A stretch of 64,000 nucleotides of DNA from Desulfocarbo indianensis. Its GTDB lineage: Bacteria > Desulfobacterota > Desulfarculia > Desulfarculales > Desulfarculaceae. The notes beneath the pieces were generated by a model. That model saw only the letters and a program-made list of their open reading frames with translations, had not been told where the DNA came from and ran no database searches. Each line of letters starts with the position of its first letter. Position 1 is the stretch's first letter. Shown one piece after another: positions 16,615 to 26,695 of this stretch. A program made the position numbers and the translations under genes. The stretch spans positions 1,330,001-1,394,000 of the forward strand of contig LBMP01000001.1 in the NCBI GenBank assembly GCA_001184205.1. Direction: 5' to 3'.

Positions 16615-18429
16615 TTGCCCGAACCCGGCCAGCCCGCCGACCGCAAACGCGGCTTCTGGCGCAATCTTTTCGCCTTTTTCGGCAGCGACGCCACCAAGCG
16701 CATACTCATATCCGTACTCATCGGCGTGGTTTCCGGCTTGGGGGCCATGGCCTTTTTCTTCTGCCTGGAATGGCTGCGCTGGTTCTGCCTGGGCTACCTG
16801 GCCGGCGCTCCCGCCCCGGCGCCTGCCGGCGAGCAACTGGTTCATATCGCGGTGGAAACCCCTTACCGCGCCTGGGCGTTGTTTTTGGTGCCCGTCATAG
16901 GCGGGCTGATCTCGGGCTTCGTGGTCTATACCTGGGCCCCCGAGGCCGAGGGCCATGGCACCGACGCCATGATCGACGCCTTTCACAACCTCAAGGGCAT
17001 CATCCGCACCAGGGTGCCCTTCATCAAATCCTTCGCTTCCATCGTGACCCTTTCCACCGGCGGCTCGGCCGGACGGGAAGGCCCCATCGCCCAGATCGGC
17101 GCGGGCTTCGGCTCCTGGCTGGGCCGCGCCCTGGGGCTTTCGGTGCGCGAAAGGCGCATTTTCCTCCTGGCGGGCTGCGCCGCCGGCCTGGGGGCCATCT
17201 TCCGGGCCCCCCTGGGCGCGGCCATCACCTCGGTGGAGGTGCTCTACCGGGAGGATTTCGAGTCCGAGGCCATCATCCCCTGCGTCATAGCCTCGGTCAT
17301 CGCCTTCAGCATGTTTTCCTTTACCTTCGGCTTCGAGCCCATCTTCGCCACGCCCAAGTTCGCCTTCCGCGATCCCCGCGAACTGATCTTCTACGCCATC
17401 CTGGGCCTGGTCTGCGCGCCGGTGGGCATGATTTACGTGCGCACCTTTTACGGCACCCGCGATCTCTTCCGCAAGCTCACCATACCCAAGCACCTGCGGC
17501 CGGCCCTGGGCGGCATGGGGGTGGGCCTGGTGGCCCTGTTCGTGCCCCAGGCCATCGGCGGCGGCTACGGCTATCTGCAGCAGGCCATCCACGGCGAATT
17601 GGCCCTGCGGGTGATGCTCCTGGCCGCGGCCTTCAAGATAATCACCACCAGCCTCACCATCGGCTCCGGCGGCTCCGGCGGCGTGTTCGGGCCCACCTTG
17701 TTCATCGGCGGCATGCTGGGCGGGGTGGTGGGGCTTTTGGGCAACATGCTGTTCCCGGAGGTGGTGCAGCAGCCGGGCGCCTTCGTTTTGGTGGGCATGG
17801 CCGCCTTTTTCGCCGGCGCGGCCAAGGCCCCCCTGGGCGCCATGCTGATGGTCTCGGAAATGACCTGGTCCTACGGCCTCTTGCCGCCTCTGATGCTGGT
17901 TTCGGTGATAGCCATACTCTTCAACCGCCATTCCAGCATCTATGAAAAGCAGGTGCGCAACAAGTTCCAGTCGCCGGCCCACGAGGGCGACGTCACGGTC
18001 AACGTGCTTTCCGACCTGAAGGTGGAGGACATTTTTTCGCCGGACCAGCCCTTCGTGGCGCTGAAAGCCTCCACCCGCTTTCACGAGTTGCAACACGTCA
18101 TCAGCCAGAGCGGCCAGAACGTGTTCCCGGTGGTGGACCAGGAAGGCCGGGTGATCGGGCTCTTGTCGCTCAAGAACATCCGCACGGTCCTTTTCGAGGA
18201 TTCCCTGCGCGAGCTGTTGGTGGTGGGCGAATTGGCCACCGAGCCGGTGACCCTCACCGCCGAGCAAAACCTGTACGACGCGCTGATCACCTTCCTCAAT
18301 TCGGGCTACAATCAAATCCCGGTGGTGGATTACTCCTCCAACCGCCAGCAGGTGCGGGGCATGCTCAATCACGAGGACGTGATCGCGGCCTACCACCGGG
18401 AAGTCTCCCGCCGCATGCAGGCCGAGTAG
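16615..18429 (+). CDS. ClC family chloride channel/antiporter with C-terminal CBS pair
   Basis: 604 residues from a TTG with AGGGAG 8 bases upstream; no in-frame ATG fits. The ClC selectivity motifs are present: GHGTDAMIDAF (GSGIP equivalent), GSAGREGPIAQIGAGFG with the gating glutamate, and GSGGSGGVFGPTLFIGG (GxFxP). About ten to twelve membrane helices precede two CBS domains near residues 460-520 and 530-595, which often bind nucleotides. Members move Cl- alone or in exchange for H+; the choice cannot be made by eye. It appears to be a single-gene transcript. Confidence 0.92.
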   Translation: MPEPGQPADRKRGFWRNLFAFFGSDATKRILISVLIGVVSGLGAMAFFFCLEWLRWFCLGYLAGAPAPAPAGEQLVHIAVETPYRAWALFLVPVIGGLISGFVVYTWAPEAEGHGTDAMIDAFHNLKGIIRTRVPFIKSFASIVTLSTGGSAGREGPIAQIGAGFGSWLGRALGLSVRERRIFLLAGCAAGLGAIFRAPLGAAITSVEVLYREDFESEAIIPCVIASVIAFSMFSFTFGFEPIFATPKFAFRDPRELIFYAILGLVCAPVGMIYVRTFYGTRDLFRKLTIPKHLRPALGGMGVGLVALFVPQAIGGGYGYLQQAIHGELALRVMLLAAAFKIITTSLTIGSGGSGGVFGPTLFIGGMLGGVVGLLGNMLFPEVVQQPGAFVLVGMAAFFAGAAKAPLGAMLMVSEMTWSYGLLPPLMLVSVIAILFNRHSSIYEKQVRNKFQSPAHEGDVTVNVLSDLKVEDIFSPDQPFVALKASTRFHELQHVISQSGQNVFPVVDQEGRVIGLLSLKNIRTVLFEDSLRELLVVGELATEPVTLTAEQNLYDALITFLNSGYNQIPVVDYSSNRQQVRGMLNHEDVIAAYHREVSRRMQAE

Positions 18430-18685
18430 AAACCCTTCCGCTTCCACTGGCGCGCCGCCCATGGACGATGCTACACTTTTTACATGCGCGTTTTGTCTCA
18501 GCAACGGGAATGCCTGCCCGCGCGTCGATCCTTGCCCCGCGGCTCGATTGTATTCTCGTTACAAACAGCCCTTTGGCCCTCATTCCGGGCCGACCAGTAA
18601 TGCCGCCCACGCAGAAGGAGTTACACTTGCATATAAGGTTTAGGCGTCGCTTTTGCTGGCATAATTCCAACCGGAGTTGACCATC

Positions 18686-20788
18686 TTGTTAAGTTCGTTT
18701 TTCCATCCCAAGGCCGTGGCCGTGGTGGGGGCCTCATCAAAGCCCGGCAAGGTGGGATATGACATCCTGGACAACCTCCTCAAGTTCACCTACCAGGGAG
18801 AGGTGTACCCGGTTAACCCATCGGGCGGCGCCATCCTGGATAAAAAGGTGTACCAGTCGGTGGCGGACCTGCCCGCCGGCATAGACTTGGGGGTTATCGC
18901 GGTAAAGGCCCATTTGGTACCGCAAAGCGTAAGAGACTTGGCCGCCCGGGGGGTCATGGCCCAGGTGGTGGTGTCGGCCGGCTTCAAGGAGGTGGGCGGC
19001 CAGGGCCGGGTGCTGGAAAGGGAGCTGGCCCAGGCGGTGGCCGACACCGGCGTGCGCCTCATCGGCCCCAATTGCATCGGCATCATGGATACCGAGAGCG
19101 GCCTCAACGCCACCTTCGCCGCCGACATGGCCCGCCAGGGGCATATCGGCTTCTTTTCCCAGTCCGGGGCCATGTGCCTGGCCATCCTGGACTGGGCCCT
19201 GGACAACGAGATAGGCTTTTCCAAGTTCATCAGCCTGGGCAACAAGGTGGACATCACCGAATCGGAGGTCCTGGAGCTTTTGGCCGAGGACCCGGAGACC
19301 AGGGTGATCATGGGCTATCTGGAGGCGGTGGAAGACGGACGCCGCTTCATGGAGGTGGCCCGCCGGGTGACCCGCCACAAGCCGGTGGTCTTGGTGAAAA
19401 GCGGCGTCACCACCGCCGGGGCCAAGGCGGCTTCCAGCCACACCGGCGCCCTGGCCGGGGCCGACGCGGCCTATTCCGCGGCCTTCAAGCAATGTGGAGT
19501 GCTGCGGGCCAAGTCGGTGCGCGAGCTGTTCAACCTGGCCCAATCCCTGGCCAATCAGCCCCTGCCCCAGGGGCCGGCCATGGCCATCGTGACCAACTCC
19601 GGCGGGCCGGGCATAATCTGCGCCGACGCGGTGGAGAACGCGGGCATGCATCTGGCCGGCCTGAAGGCCGAGACCGTGGAGGAGTTGCGCTCCTTTCTGC
19701 CGCCCATCGCCTCCTTCTACAATCCGGTGGATCTGACCGGCGGCGCTCCGGCCGAGATGTACGGCCACTCCCTGCGCACGGTCTGCCAGGATGAAAACGT
19801 GGACGGCGTGTTGGTCATCATGACCCCGGCCGCCACGGTGAATCCCTTGGAGTTGGCCAAGCTGATCTGCCAGGTGAAAACCGATAAGCCGGTGTTCGCC
19901 GCCCTCATGGGCAGCCATTCGGTCATCCAGAGCCGCATATACTGCATGGGCGAGGGCGTGCCGGCCTTTGATTTCCCCGAGGAGGCGGTGCAAGCCGTGC
20001 GCGGCATGCTGGCCTATCACGATTGGGTCCGCGCCAAGCCGCGCCAGCCGGCTCTGAATCACGGCGACAAGGATAAGGTGGCGGGCATCATCGCCAACCT
20101 GCGCTCCCAGGGCAGGCTGCAGATGTCCGAGACCGAGGCCAGGGAGTGCTTCGCCGCCTACGGCATCCCGGTGGCGCGCTCCCTGCCGGCGGCCACCAGC
20201 GCCGAGGCGGCGGCCGCCGCGGCCGAACTGGGCCTGCCCGTGGTCATGAAGATCGATTCGCCGGCCGTGGTGCACAAATCCGACGTGGGCGGCGTCAAGG
20301 TGGGGCTGAAGACCCCCCAGGAGGTGGCCGACGCCTTTTTGGAGATGACCAGCCGGGTGCAGCGCCGCTATCCCCGCGCCTGGATCAGGGGCGTTTTGGT
20401 GCAGGAGATGGTGAAGGGCGGCAGGGAAACCATTCTGGGACTCAGCCAGGACCCCCAATTCGGGCCCCTGCTCATGTTCGGCCTGGGGGGCATCTACGTG
20501 GAGGTGCTGAAGGACGTGTCTTTCCGGGTGGGCCCCTTAAGCCGGGAAGACGCCGATGAGATGGTCAAGGGGATAAGATCGTTTCCGCTGCTGCGGGGCG
20601 TGCGCGGCGAGCCGCCGGCGGACATGGCGGCCCTGGCCGAGGCCCTGCTGGCGCTTTCCAGCCTGGCCCATGATTTCCCCATGCTGGCCGAGGCCGATAT
20701 CAACCCCATGTTGGCGCTGCCCAGGGGCGAAGGCGTGGTGGCGGTGGATGCGCGGATTTCCTTGAGCCCTCCCAAAGGAGACGACTAG
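18686..20788 (+). CDS. Acetyl/acyl-CoA synthetase (ADP-forming), fused alpha-beta
   Basis: About 700 residues. TTG 18686 is preferred because GGAG at 18673-18676 is 9 bases upstream; TTG 18677 abuts it. Domains: CoA-binding Rossmann (VAVVGASSKPGKVGYDILDNL), succinyl-CoA-ligase-like domain with the phospho-His in AASSHTGALAG, a flavodoxin-like domain (TNSGGPGIICADA), and a C-terminal ATP-grasp domain (VMKIDSPAVVHKSDVGGVKVG). It converts acyl-CoA, ADP and phosphate to acid, CoA and ATP (or the reverse). The next gene, 2 bases on, encodes a DRTGG protein that probably works with it. The upstream gap 18430-18685 shows nothing certain. Confidence 0.9.
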   Translation: MLSSFFHPKAVAVVGASSKPGKVGYDILDNLLKFTYQGEVYPVNPSGGAILDKKVYQSVADLPAGIDLGVIAVKAHLVPQSVRDLAARGVMAQVVVSAGFKEVGGQGRVLERELAQAVADTGVRLIGPNCIGIMDTESGLNATFAADMARQGHIGFFSQSGAMCLAILDWALDNEIGFSKFISLGNKVDITESEVLELLAEDPETRVIMGYLEAVEDGRRFMEVARRVTRHKPVVLVKSGVTTAGAKAASSHTGALAGADAAYSAAFKQCGVLRAKSVRELFNLAQSLANQPLPQGPAMAIVTNSGGPGIICADAVENAGMHLAGLKAETVEELRSFLPPIASFYNPVDLTGGAPAEMYGHSLRTVCQDENVDGVLVIMTPAATVNPLELAKLICQVKTDKPVFAALMGSHSVIQSRIYCMGEGVPAFDFPEEAVQAVRGMLAYHDWVRAKPRQPALNHGDKDKVAGIIANLRSQGRLQMSETEARECFAAYGIPVARSLPAATSAEAAAAAAELGLPVVMKIDSPAVVHKSDVGGVKVGLKTPQEVADAFLEMTSRVQRRYPRAWIRGVLVQEMVKGGRETILGLSQDPQFGPLLMFGLGGIYVEVLKDVSFRVGPLSREDADEMVKGIRSFPLLRGVRGEPPADMAALAEALLALSSLAHDFPMLAEADINPMLALPRGEGVVAVDARISLSPPKGDD

Positions 20789-20790
20789 CG

Positions 20791-21861
20791 ATGGTAATGA
20801 TATTTCTGGGCTCGGTGCGGGCCTATGCTGGCAAGAACGTGATGGCTTTGGGTTTGGGCCGGCGCCTTTTGGACGATGGCTACAGCCTGGCCTTTTGCAA
20901 GCCTTACGGCTCCAATCCCCTGAAGGTCGGCGACGCCTACACCGACGGCGACGCCTGGCAGATCAGCCAGGCCCTGGGCCTGGACCAGTCGCCGGCCGAT
21001 TGCTGCGCGGTTCTGCGCACCCAGGACCTGGTTTCCCAGGCCCTGCGCGGCCAGGATGACGGCCTGATGGACAAGGCGCTGGCGCACTGCCAGAAAATGG
21101 CCCAGGGCAAGGACGTGCTGCTGCTTTCCGGCGCGGGCACCCTGCGCTCCGGAGCCATGTTCCACCTCACCGGCTACGAACTGGTCCTGAAACTGGGCGC
21201 CAAGGTGATCATCGTGGAGCCCTATGAAAACGAGTTCTTCCTGGACGATCTGCTCTCGGCGGCCCACCGCCTGCGCGAAGTCATGGCCGGGGTGGTGATA
21301 AACAAGGTTGACCAGGACATGAACGAGGCCCTGGACGAGCAGGTGAAGCCCTTCCTGCAAAAACACGGCGTGACCTGCTTCGGCCGGCTGGCCAAGGACG
21401 AGCTTTTGGCCTCGGTCACCGTGCAGGAGCTTTCCGACGCCCTGGGCGCCAAGCCGGTGTGCTGCTTCAAGCAGATGGACCGCCTGGTCAAGCGGTTTCT
21501 GATCGGCGCCATGCAGGTGGGCAGCGCCCAGCATTTCTTCGGGAGCCAGCGGGATTTCGGCTGCATCGTGGGCGGAGACCGGCCGGACATGCAGATGGCG
21601 GCGCTGGAAGGCGGCGCCGCCTGCCTGATTCTGACCGGCAACTTCTATCCCAACGACCTGATCCTCTCCAAGGCCGAGGAAAACGAGATTCCGGTCCTGG
21701 TGGTGAGGAACGACACCTACAGCGTGGCCCGCTCCCTGGAGGTGGTGCGCACCAGGGGGTCGCTGCGGGGGCCCAAGAAAATACAAAAGGCCATCGACTT
21801 GGTTTACGAGGGCGTCGATTTCAAGGCGATCTATGAGAGCGTGGGCCTGCCGCCTAAATGA
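20791..21861 (+). CDS. Phosphotransacetylase-family protein (BioD-like P-loop plus DRTGG domain)
   Basis: A 356-residue protein resembling the N-terminal part of long bacterial phosphotransacetylases. The N-terminal domain is dethiobiotin-synthetase-like, though its P-loop equivalent VRAYAGKNVMALGLGRRL is degenerate. A DRTGG domain follows (LIGAMQVGSAQHFF, then CIVGGDRPDMQMAALEGGAACLILTG). The catalytic PTA_PTB domain is absent. The role is probably regulatory or accessory to the preceding acyl-CoA synthetase, with which it is clearly cotranscribed. The family annotation is common, the function unproven. Confidence 0.8.
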   Translation: MVMIFLGSVRAYAGKNVMALGLGRRLLDDGYSLAFCKPYGSNPLKVGDAYTDGDAWQISQALGLDQSPADCCAVLRTQDLVSQALRGQDDGLMDKALAHCQKMAQGKDVLLLSGAGTLRSGAMFHLTGYELVLKLGAKVIIVEPYENEFFLDDLLSAAHRLREVMAGVVINKVDQDMNEALDEQVKPFLQKHGVTCFGRLAKDELLASVTVQELSDALGAKPVCCFKQMDRLVKRFLIGAMQVGSAQHFFGSQRDFGCIVGGDRPDMQMAALEGGAACLILTGNFYPNDLILSKAEENEIPVLVVRNDTYSVARSLEVVRTRGSLRGPKKIQKAIDLVYEGVDFKAIYESVGLPPK

Positions 21862-21906
21862 TGCGGTTCGGCCTCGACCCAGGAGGCGGGCGGGGCTTAT
21901 GAGGGG

Positions 21907-23232
21907 TTAGTGCTGCTTTTTGGTGAAAGCCTCGGCCAGTTCCTCTTCCTCCAGGGCCTGGTCGAGATAGCCGTGGGCGCGCAGGATGCCGGCCATGAGG
22001 CGGCGTATCTCCGGGTCGCGGGGGGACAGGTTGACCGCCTTGCGGGCCTCGCCCACGGCCTCCAGCACCTCGCCGGCCTCGGATTGCAGCAGGGCCATCT
22101 CCAGATGGGGCTCCGGGGCCAGGGGGTTCTGGTGCATGGCCTTGTGCAGCATGTGCATGCCTTCCTTGCGGTCGCCCTGGGCCCGCAACACCATGCCCAG
22201 GATAAAGGTCGCGCGCCAGTCGTGGGGATGGTCGCGGTTCAGGGTCTCGGCCTGCTGGCGGGCCTGCTCCAGATTGCCGCTGTCCAGAAGCACCCTGACC
22301 AGGGCCGTGCTGACCTCCAGGGGGTCCTTGCTCTGCTTGGCGGCCTCCATGGTGCTGACCAGGCTTAAGTGCTGCTCCGCCTTCTGGTGGTCGCCTTCCC
22401 TCTGATAGGCCCGGCCCAAAAGGTAATGGGCCTTGATGTCTATGGGGTCCAGGGCCACCGCCTGGGAAAGGGCGGCGATGGCCTCGGGGTGCTGGCGTTC
22501 CTCCAGGAGTATCTCGCCGCGCAGGCGGTGCAGGCCGGCCTTGTCCTCGTTGCCTTGCAGGCATTTTTCAACCAGCATGAGCGCGCGCTTGCGGTGTCCG
22601 CTGGACAGGAACTGGCGCATGGCCCGGTCCACCGCCTCGGAATTGCCCGGGTCCTTGGCCACCCCCTTCAGGGCCTCGGCCATGGCCCCGGCCTTGGTGG
22701 CCTGCTGGGTTATCTTGGCGTCGCTCAAGTTTTTGGCCAGGGCCTCGTAGTGGGACGCCTCCAGGGGCTCGTGGCGGATAAGTTCGGCGAGCACGTTGGA
22801 GGCGCGGGTGAAGTTGCGGTTTTTGCGGAAGGCTTCCGCCGCCAGCTTCAATACCTCCGGCTTGCGGGGGGCCAGCTTGACGGCGTAATCCAGATGGGCG
22901 GCGGCCCGGCTGAACATCTCTTTTTCCATGAGGGCGGCCGCCAGTTCCAGGCGGGGCTCCAGGTCGTCGGGATTGTGCTCCAGCCGGGAAAGGGAATCGC
23001 CGATTTTGGCCTCGCGCAGGGCTTCGGGCCTTAAGCCCATGGCCTGATAGGCCAGGCTCAATCCCAGATAGCCGTCCGGCCGGCTGGGCCATTGGCCTAC
23101 CACTTCCCGATAAACGTTGAGGGCCGAGACGTTTCTCTCCGTGGAGAGCAGCCTGCGGCCTTCCAGAAGGTAGGCTTTCAACTTTGAGCCCGTGAGGAGG
23201 GTCCACAACCAGAATCGTAAGCCCAAGCCCAT
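21907..23232 (-). CDS. Tetratricopeptide-repeat protein
   Basis: A 441-residue protein made almost entirely of TPR-like helical pairs. Clear repeats include HLDYAVKLAPRKPEVLKLA, ALSQAVALDPIDIKAHYLLGRAY and MLHKAMHQNPLAPEPHLEMA. The N-terminus (MGLGLRFWLWTLLTGSKLKAYLL) is hydrophobic enough to be a weak signal or anchor. TPR proteins scaffold other proteins; no partner is suggested by the neighbours, which are an acyl-CoA synthetase operon (convergent) and ispDF (divergent). Confidence 0.8.
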   Translation of the reverse strand: MGLGLRFWLWTLLTGSKLKAYLLEGRRLLSTERNVSALNVYREVVGQWPSRPDGYLGLSLAYQAMGLRPEALREAKIGDSLSRLEHNPDDLEPRLELAAALMEKEMFSRAAAHLDYAVKLAPRKPEVLKLAAEAFRKNRNFTRASNVLAELIRHEPLEASHYEALAKNLSDAKITQQATKAGAMAEALKGVAKDPGNSEAVDRAMRQFLSSGHRKRALMLVEKCLQGNEDKAGLHRLRGEILLEERQHPEAIAALSQAVALDPIDIKAHYLLGRAYQREGDHQKAEQHLSLVSTMEAAKQSKDPLEVSTALVRVLLDSGNLEQARQQAETLNRDHPHDWRATFILGMVLRAQGDRKEGMHMLHKAMHQNPLAPEPHLEMALLQSEAGEVLEAVGEARKAVNLSPRDPEIRRLMAGILRAHGYLDQALEEEELAEAFTKKQH

Positions 23233-23405
23233 GGAGAACTTCCCTTGCTAAGCAAAAGCCGGACTCTAGTATAGCAAAAGCTTGCCCGCTGGTCAGCGCC
23301 GGCGATGAGGGGCTTGGCGGCGGCCGGCCCCTCGGCGGTTGAGGGGTTGCCGCGGCGCGCCAGGCGGTCTAGAATTCGTTTTTACGCACCCGGAGGAGCC
23401 GCGAC

Positions 23406-24599
23406 ATGCCAGAGAGGACAATGGCGGTGGTGCCGGCCGCCGGCAGCGGAAGCCGCATGGGTTCCGGCCAGGCCAAGCAGTTCATGCCGCTCTGCGGAGC
23501 GCCTCTTTTGACCCGCACCCTATGGGCCCTGGAGCGAGCGCCGGTGGTGGAAGGCGTGGTGGTGGCGGCGCCGCCCGGCGGCGAGGCCGAGCTGCGCGCC
23601 CGTTGCCTGGAGCCCTACGGCCTGGCCAAGGTGGCGGACGTGGTGGCCGGCGGCGCCCAGCGGCAGGACAGCGTGGCCGCCGGCGTGGCGCGGGCGGCGG
23701 AACTGGGCGCCGCCTGGGTGCTGGTGCACGACGCGGCCCGTCCCCTGGTGCGGCCCGAGCTGTTCGCCCAGGTCTTGCAGGCCGCCCGCCGGACCGGGGC
23801 GGCGGTGGCCGCGCTGCCTTGCCAGGATACGGTAAAGGAAGCCGGGGAGCGGGAAATGGTGCGCAGCACCCTGGACCGGGGGCGGCTCTGGCTGGTGCAG
23901 ACTCCCCAGGGCTTCCGCGTGGACCTTTTGCTGGCCGCCCTGGCCAAGGCCAAGGAGGAGGGCTTTTACGCCACCGACGAGGCCGGGCTCATGGAGCGCG
24001 CGGGGCACGGGGTGAAGCTGGTGATGGGCGACAAGCGAAATATCAAGATAACCACCCCCGAGGACCTGAGCCTGGCCAGGGCTTGGCTGGGAGGCGACGG
24101 CCCGGATATGCGGGTGGGGCAGGGCATGGACGTGCACAGATTCGCGCCCGACCGGGCCTTGATCCTGGGCGGGGTGCGCATAGATTACGAAATGGGCCTT
24201 TTGGGCCACTCGGACGCGGACGTGGCGACCCATGCGGTGATGGACGCCCTCCTGGCCGCCGCCGGGCTGGGCGACATCGGCGGCATGTTCCCCGACGACG
24301 ACCCGGCCTATGCCGGGGCGGACAGCCTGGCGCTCCTGGAGCGGGTGGTGGAGCGCCTGGCCGCCCAGGGCTGGCGTCCCCGCCAGGTGAGCCTCACCTG
24401 CGTGGCGCAAAAACCCAAGCTGGCCCCTTATCGCCAGGCCATGCGCCGCAACCTGGCCGCGCGTCTGGGCCTGGCCGACGGCCTGGTCAACGTGGCCGCC
24501 ACCACCAGCGAGGGGCTGGGATTCACGGGACGCGGCGAGGGCATCGCGGCCCTGGCCACCGCGGTCATCGCGCCGCTGGCCGCGGAAAGCAGGTTTTAG
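23406..24599 (+). CDS. ispDF: Bifunctional IspD/IspF of the MEP isoprenoid pathway
   Basis: A 397-residue fusion. Residues 1-230 are IspD (cytidylyltransferase): VVPAAGSGSRMGSGQAKQF, VLVHDAARPLV, PCQDTVKEA, QTPQGFR and GDKRNIKITTPEDL. From about residue 237 it is IspF (MEcPP synthase): GQGMDVHRF, LLGHSDADV, GDIGGMFPDDDPAYAGADS and GFTGRGEGIAA. Both sets of active-site motifs look intact. GGAGGAG at 23391-23397 is 8 bases before the ATG. The fusion is common in Proteobacteria. cysS follows after a small hairpin. Confidence 0.95.
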   Translation: MPERTMAVVPAAGSGSRMGSGQAKQFMPLCGAPLLTRTLWALERAPVVEGVVVAAPPGGEAELRARCLEPYGLAKVADVVAGGAQRQDSVAAGVARAAELGAAWVLVHDAARPLVRPELFAQVLQAARRTGAAVAALPCQDTVKEAGEREMVRSTLDRGRLWLVQTPQGFRVDLLLAALAKAKEEGFYATDEAGLMERAGHGVKLVMGDKRNIKITTPEDLSLARAWLGGDGPDMRVGQGMDVHRFAPDRALILGGVRIDYEMGLLGHSDADVATHAVMDALLAAAGLGDIGGMFPDDDPAYAGADSLALLERVVERLAAQGWRPRQVSLTCVAQKPKLAPYRQAMRRNLAARLGLADGLVNVAATTSEGLGFTGRGEGIAALATAVIAPLAAESRF

Positions 24600-24603
24600 C
24601 TCG

Positions 24604-24622
24604 CCCGCCGCCAGCCGGCGGG
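24604..24622. other. Small intercistronic hairpin between ispDF and cysS
   Basis: CCCGCCG (24604-24610) pairs perfectly with CGGCGGG (24616-24622) across a 5-base loop, immediately after the ispDF stop. No T-run follows, so it may affect mRNA stability rather than terminate. Confidence 0.45.
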
Positions 24623-24643
24623 ACATCATAGCAGGGAGAAGCA

Positions 24644-26086
24644 ATGGCGCTTACCGTGTACAACTCCAAGACCCGCGCAAAGGAAGAGCTGCGAACCCTG
24701 GAACCGGGCAAGGTTCGCATGTACGTGTGCGGGGTGACGGTTTACGACGACCCCCACGTGGGCCACGCCCGCTGCTACGTGGCCTTCGACGCCATCGTGC
24801 GCCACCTCAAGGCCAGGGGCTACGAGGTCACCTACGCCCGCAACTTCACCGACGTGGACGACAAGATCATAAAGCGGGCCGCCGAGACCGGCGTCTCCTG
24901 CGAGGAGCTGGCCGGCCGCTACATGGAGTCCTTCAGCCAGGACATGTCCGCCTTGGGGGTGCTGCCCGCCGATCTGGAGCCCCGCGCCACCCAGCACATC
25001 CCCGAGATAATCGAGACCGTGCAAAAGCTGATCGAAAAGGGCCACGCCTACGAGGTGGACGGCGACGTGTATTTCGCGGTGCGCAGCTTCCCCCGCTACG
25101 GCCAGCTATCGGGCCGCGACGTGGACGACATGCGCTCCGGGGCCCGGGTGCAGGTGGACGAGCGCAAGAACGACCCCCTGGATTTCGCCTTGTGGAAGTC
25201 CTCCAAGCCGGGCGAGCCCAGTTGGGAGAGCCCCTGGGGGCCGGGCCGGCCGGGCTGGCACATAGAGTGCTCGGTGATGAGCACCAAGTACCTGGGGGCC
25301 GGTTTCGACATCCACGGCGGCGGCAAGGACCTCATCTTCCCCCATCATGAAAACGAGGTGGCCCAGGCCGAGGCGGCCACGGACCAGCCCTTTGCCAGCT
25401 ATTGGATTCATAACGGCTTCGTGCGGGTGAACCAGGAGAAGATGTCCAAGTCCCTGGGCAACTTCTTCACCATCAAGGACATCTTGAAAAGCAACCGGCC
25501 CGAGGCCTTGCGCCTTTTTCTCTTGTCCAAGCACTACCGCTCGCCCCTGGATTTCTCCGACGCGGCCCTGGCGGAATCGGCCCAGGGCCTGGAACGCCTC
25601 TACACCGCGCTCTTGAGCGCCGATGAGGGGGCGGCCGGGGCCGAGCCGCTTCCGCCCCAAGACGATCCCCGCCTGGCCGAGTTGCAAGAAAACGCGCAGC
25701 GCTTCGAGGACGGCATGGACGACGACTTCAACACCGCCGCCGCCACCGGGGCGCTGTTCGGCCTGGCCCGCGCGGTTAACCGCCTGGCCGGCGAGGAAAA
25801 GACGCCGGCCCGCGACGCGCTTTTGGCTTACGCCGCCCGGCTGATGCGCCAATTGGGCGGCCGCCTGGGATTGCTGAACCAGGACCCGCAGGAATTCATG
25901 CGGGCCGCGGCCAGCCCCATGGCCGCCGGCCCGGACCCCGCGCGGATAGAGGAACTGGTCAACCAGCGCAACGCGGCGCGCAAGGCCAAGGATTTCGCCA
26001 AGGCTGATCAGATCCGCGACGAGCTGGCCGCCCAGGGCGTCATCCTGGAGGACACCCCCCAGGGCACCCGCTGGAAGCTGCAATGA
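24644..26086 (+). CDS. cysS: Cysteine--tRNA ligase
   Basis: A 480-residue class I synthetase. The zinc and HIGH regions read [20 protein letters not shown], and [10 protein letters not shown] is the KMSKS loop. WHIECSVM and [15 protein letters not shown], both with zinc ligands, are present. Length and C-terminal helical anticodon region are normal. GGGAG precedes the ATG. Its stop overlaps the next gene (ATGA). Confidence 0.97.
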   Translation: MALTVYNSKTRAKEELRTLEPGKVRMYVCGVTVYDDPHVGHARCYVAFDAIVRHLKARGYEVTYARNFTDVDDKIIKRAAETGVSCEELAGRYMESFSQDMSALGVLPADLEPRATQHIPEIIETVQKLIEKGHAYEVDGDVYFAVRSFPRYGQLSGRDVDDMRSGARVQVDERKNDPLDFALWKSSKPGEPSWESPWGPGRPGWHIECSVMSTKYLGAGFDIHGGGKDLIFPHHENEVAQAEAATDQPFASYWIHNGFVRVNQEKMSKSLGNFFTIKDILKSNRPEALRLFLLSKHYRSPLDFSDAALAESAQGLERLYTALLSADEGAAGAEPLPPQDDPRLAELQENAQRFEDGMDDDFNTAAATGALFGLARAVNRLAGEEKTPARDALLAYAARLMRQLGGRLGLLNQDPQEFMRAAASPMAAGPDPARIEELVNQRNAARKAKDFAKADQIRDELAAQGVILEDTPQGTRWKLQ

Positions 26087-26679
26087 ATATATTGCTAGTC
26101 TTGGGCCATCCCAGCGGGGATAGCTTTTGCGCGGCCATAGCCCAAAGCGCCAGGACGGCGCTGGAGGAGCTGGGCCATGAGGTGATATTCCACGACCTCT
26201 ACCGCGAGGGGTTCGATCCCCTCATCAGCGCCCGGGAGATACCCCAGGACGCCCCGCTGGACCCGGTGGCGGCCCGCCATTGCCGGGAGCTGGCCCAGGC
26301 CGAGGGAATCGTGGTGGTGCATCCCAACTATTGGGGACAGCCGCCGGCCATGTTGAAGGGCTGGATCGACCGGGTATTCCGCCCCGGCGTGGCCTACCGG
26401 TTTCTGGAGGGCGACGGCGGCGAGGGCGTGCCCGAGGGCCTGCTCAAGGCGCGCCTGGCCGTGGTGCTCAACACCTCCAACACCTTCGAGGATAGGGAAA
26501 TGGCGGTCTTCGGCGATCCCCTGGAAAACATCTGGCGCAAATGCCTGTTCCAGTTCTGCGGGGTGCCGGATTTTTACCGCCATACTTTCCGGGTGATCGT
26601 GACCAGCAGCCTGGAGCAGCGCCGGCAATGGCTGGAAGAAGCGGCCCAGACCCTGCGGCGCTTGTTCCCCCGCGCCTAG
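26083..26679 (+). CDS. NAD(P)H-dependent oxidoreductase, flavodoxin-like (quinone reductase/KefF type)
   Basis: 198 residues. [19 protein letters not shown] is the FMN phosphate-binding start of the family; HDLYREGFDPLIS, VVVHPNYWGQPPAMLKGWIDRVFRPGVAY and the C-terminal FRVIVTSS are characteristic. Relatives are NQO-type quinone reductases that transfer two electrons from NAD(P)H via FMN or FAD, and regulators of potassium efflux. It is coupled to cysS by an ATGA overlap, although the functions are unrelated. Confidence 0.87.
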   Translation: MNILLVLGHPSGDSFCAAIAQSARTALEELGHEVIFHDLYREGFDPLISAREIPQDAPLDPVAARHCRELAQAEGIVVVHPNYWGQPPAMLKGWIDRVFRPGVAYRFLEGDGGEGVPEGLLKARLAVVLNTSNTFEDREMAVFGDPLENIWRKCLFQFCGVPDFYRHTFRVIVTSSLEQRRQWLEEAAQTLRRLFPRA

Positions 26680-26695
26680 GCCGCCGGCCCGGCCA

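Noticed and set aside
16591-18504. 637-residue open frame antisense to the ClC gene, rich in His/Gly/Gln
   Set aside because: It is a GC-driven shadow of the ClC gene. The ClC frame has all channel motifs, and the antisense protein has no domain and an improbable composition.
18461-18680. Small ORFs of 60-70 residues between ClC and the acyl-CoA synthetase
   Set aside because: No ribosome site in front of their starts and no protein-like composition; treated as noncoding.
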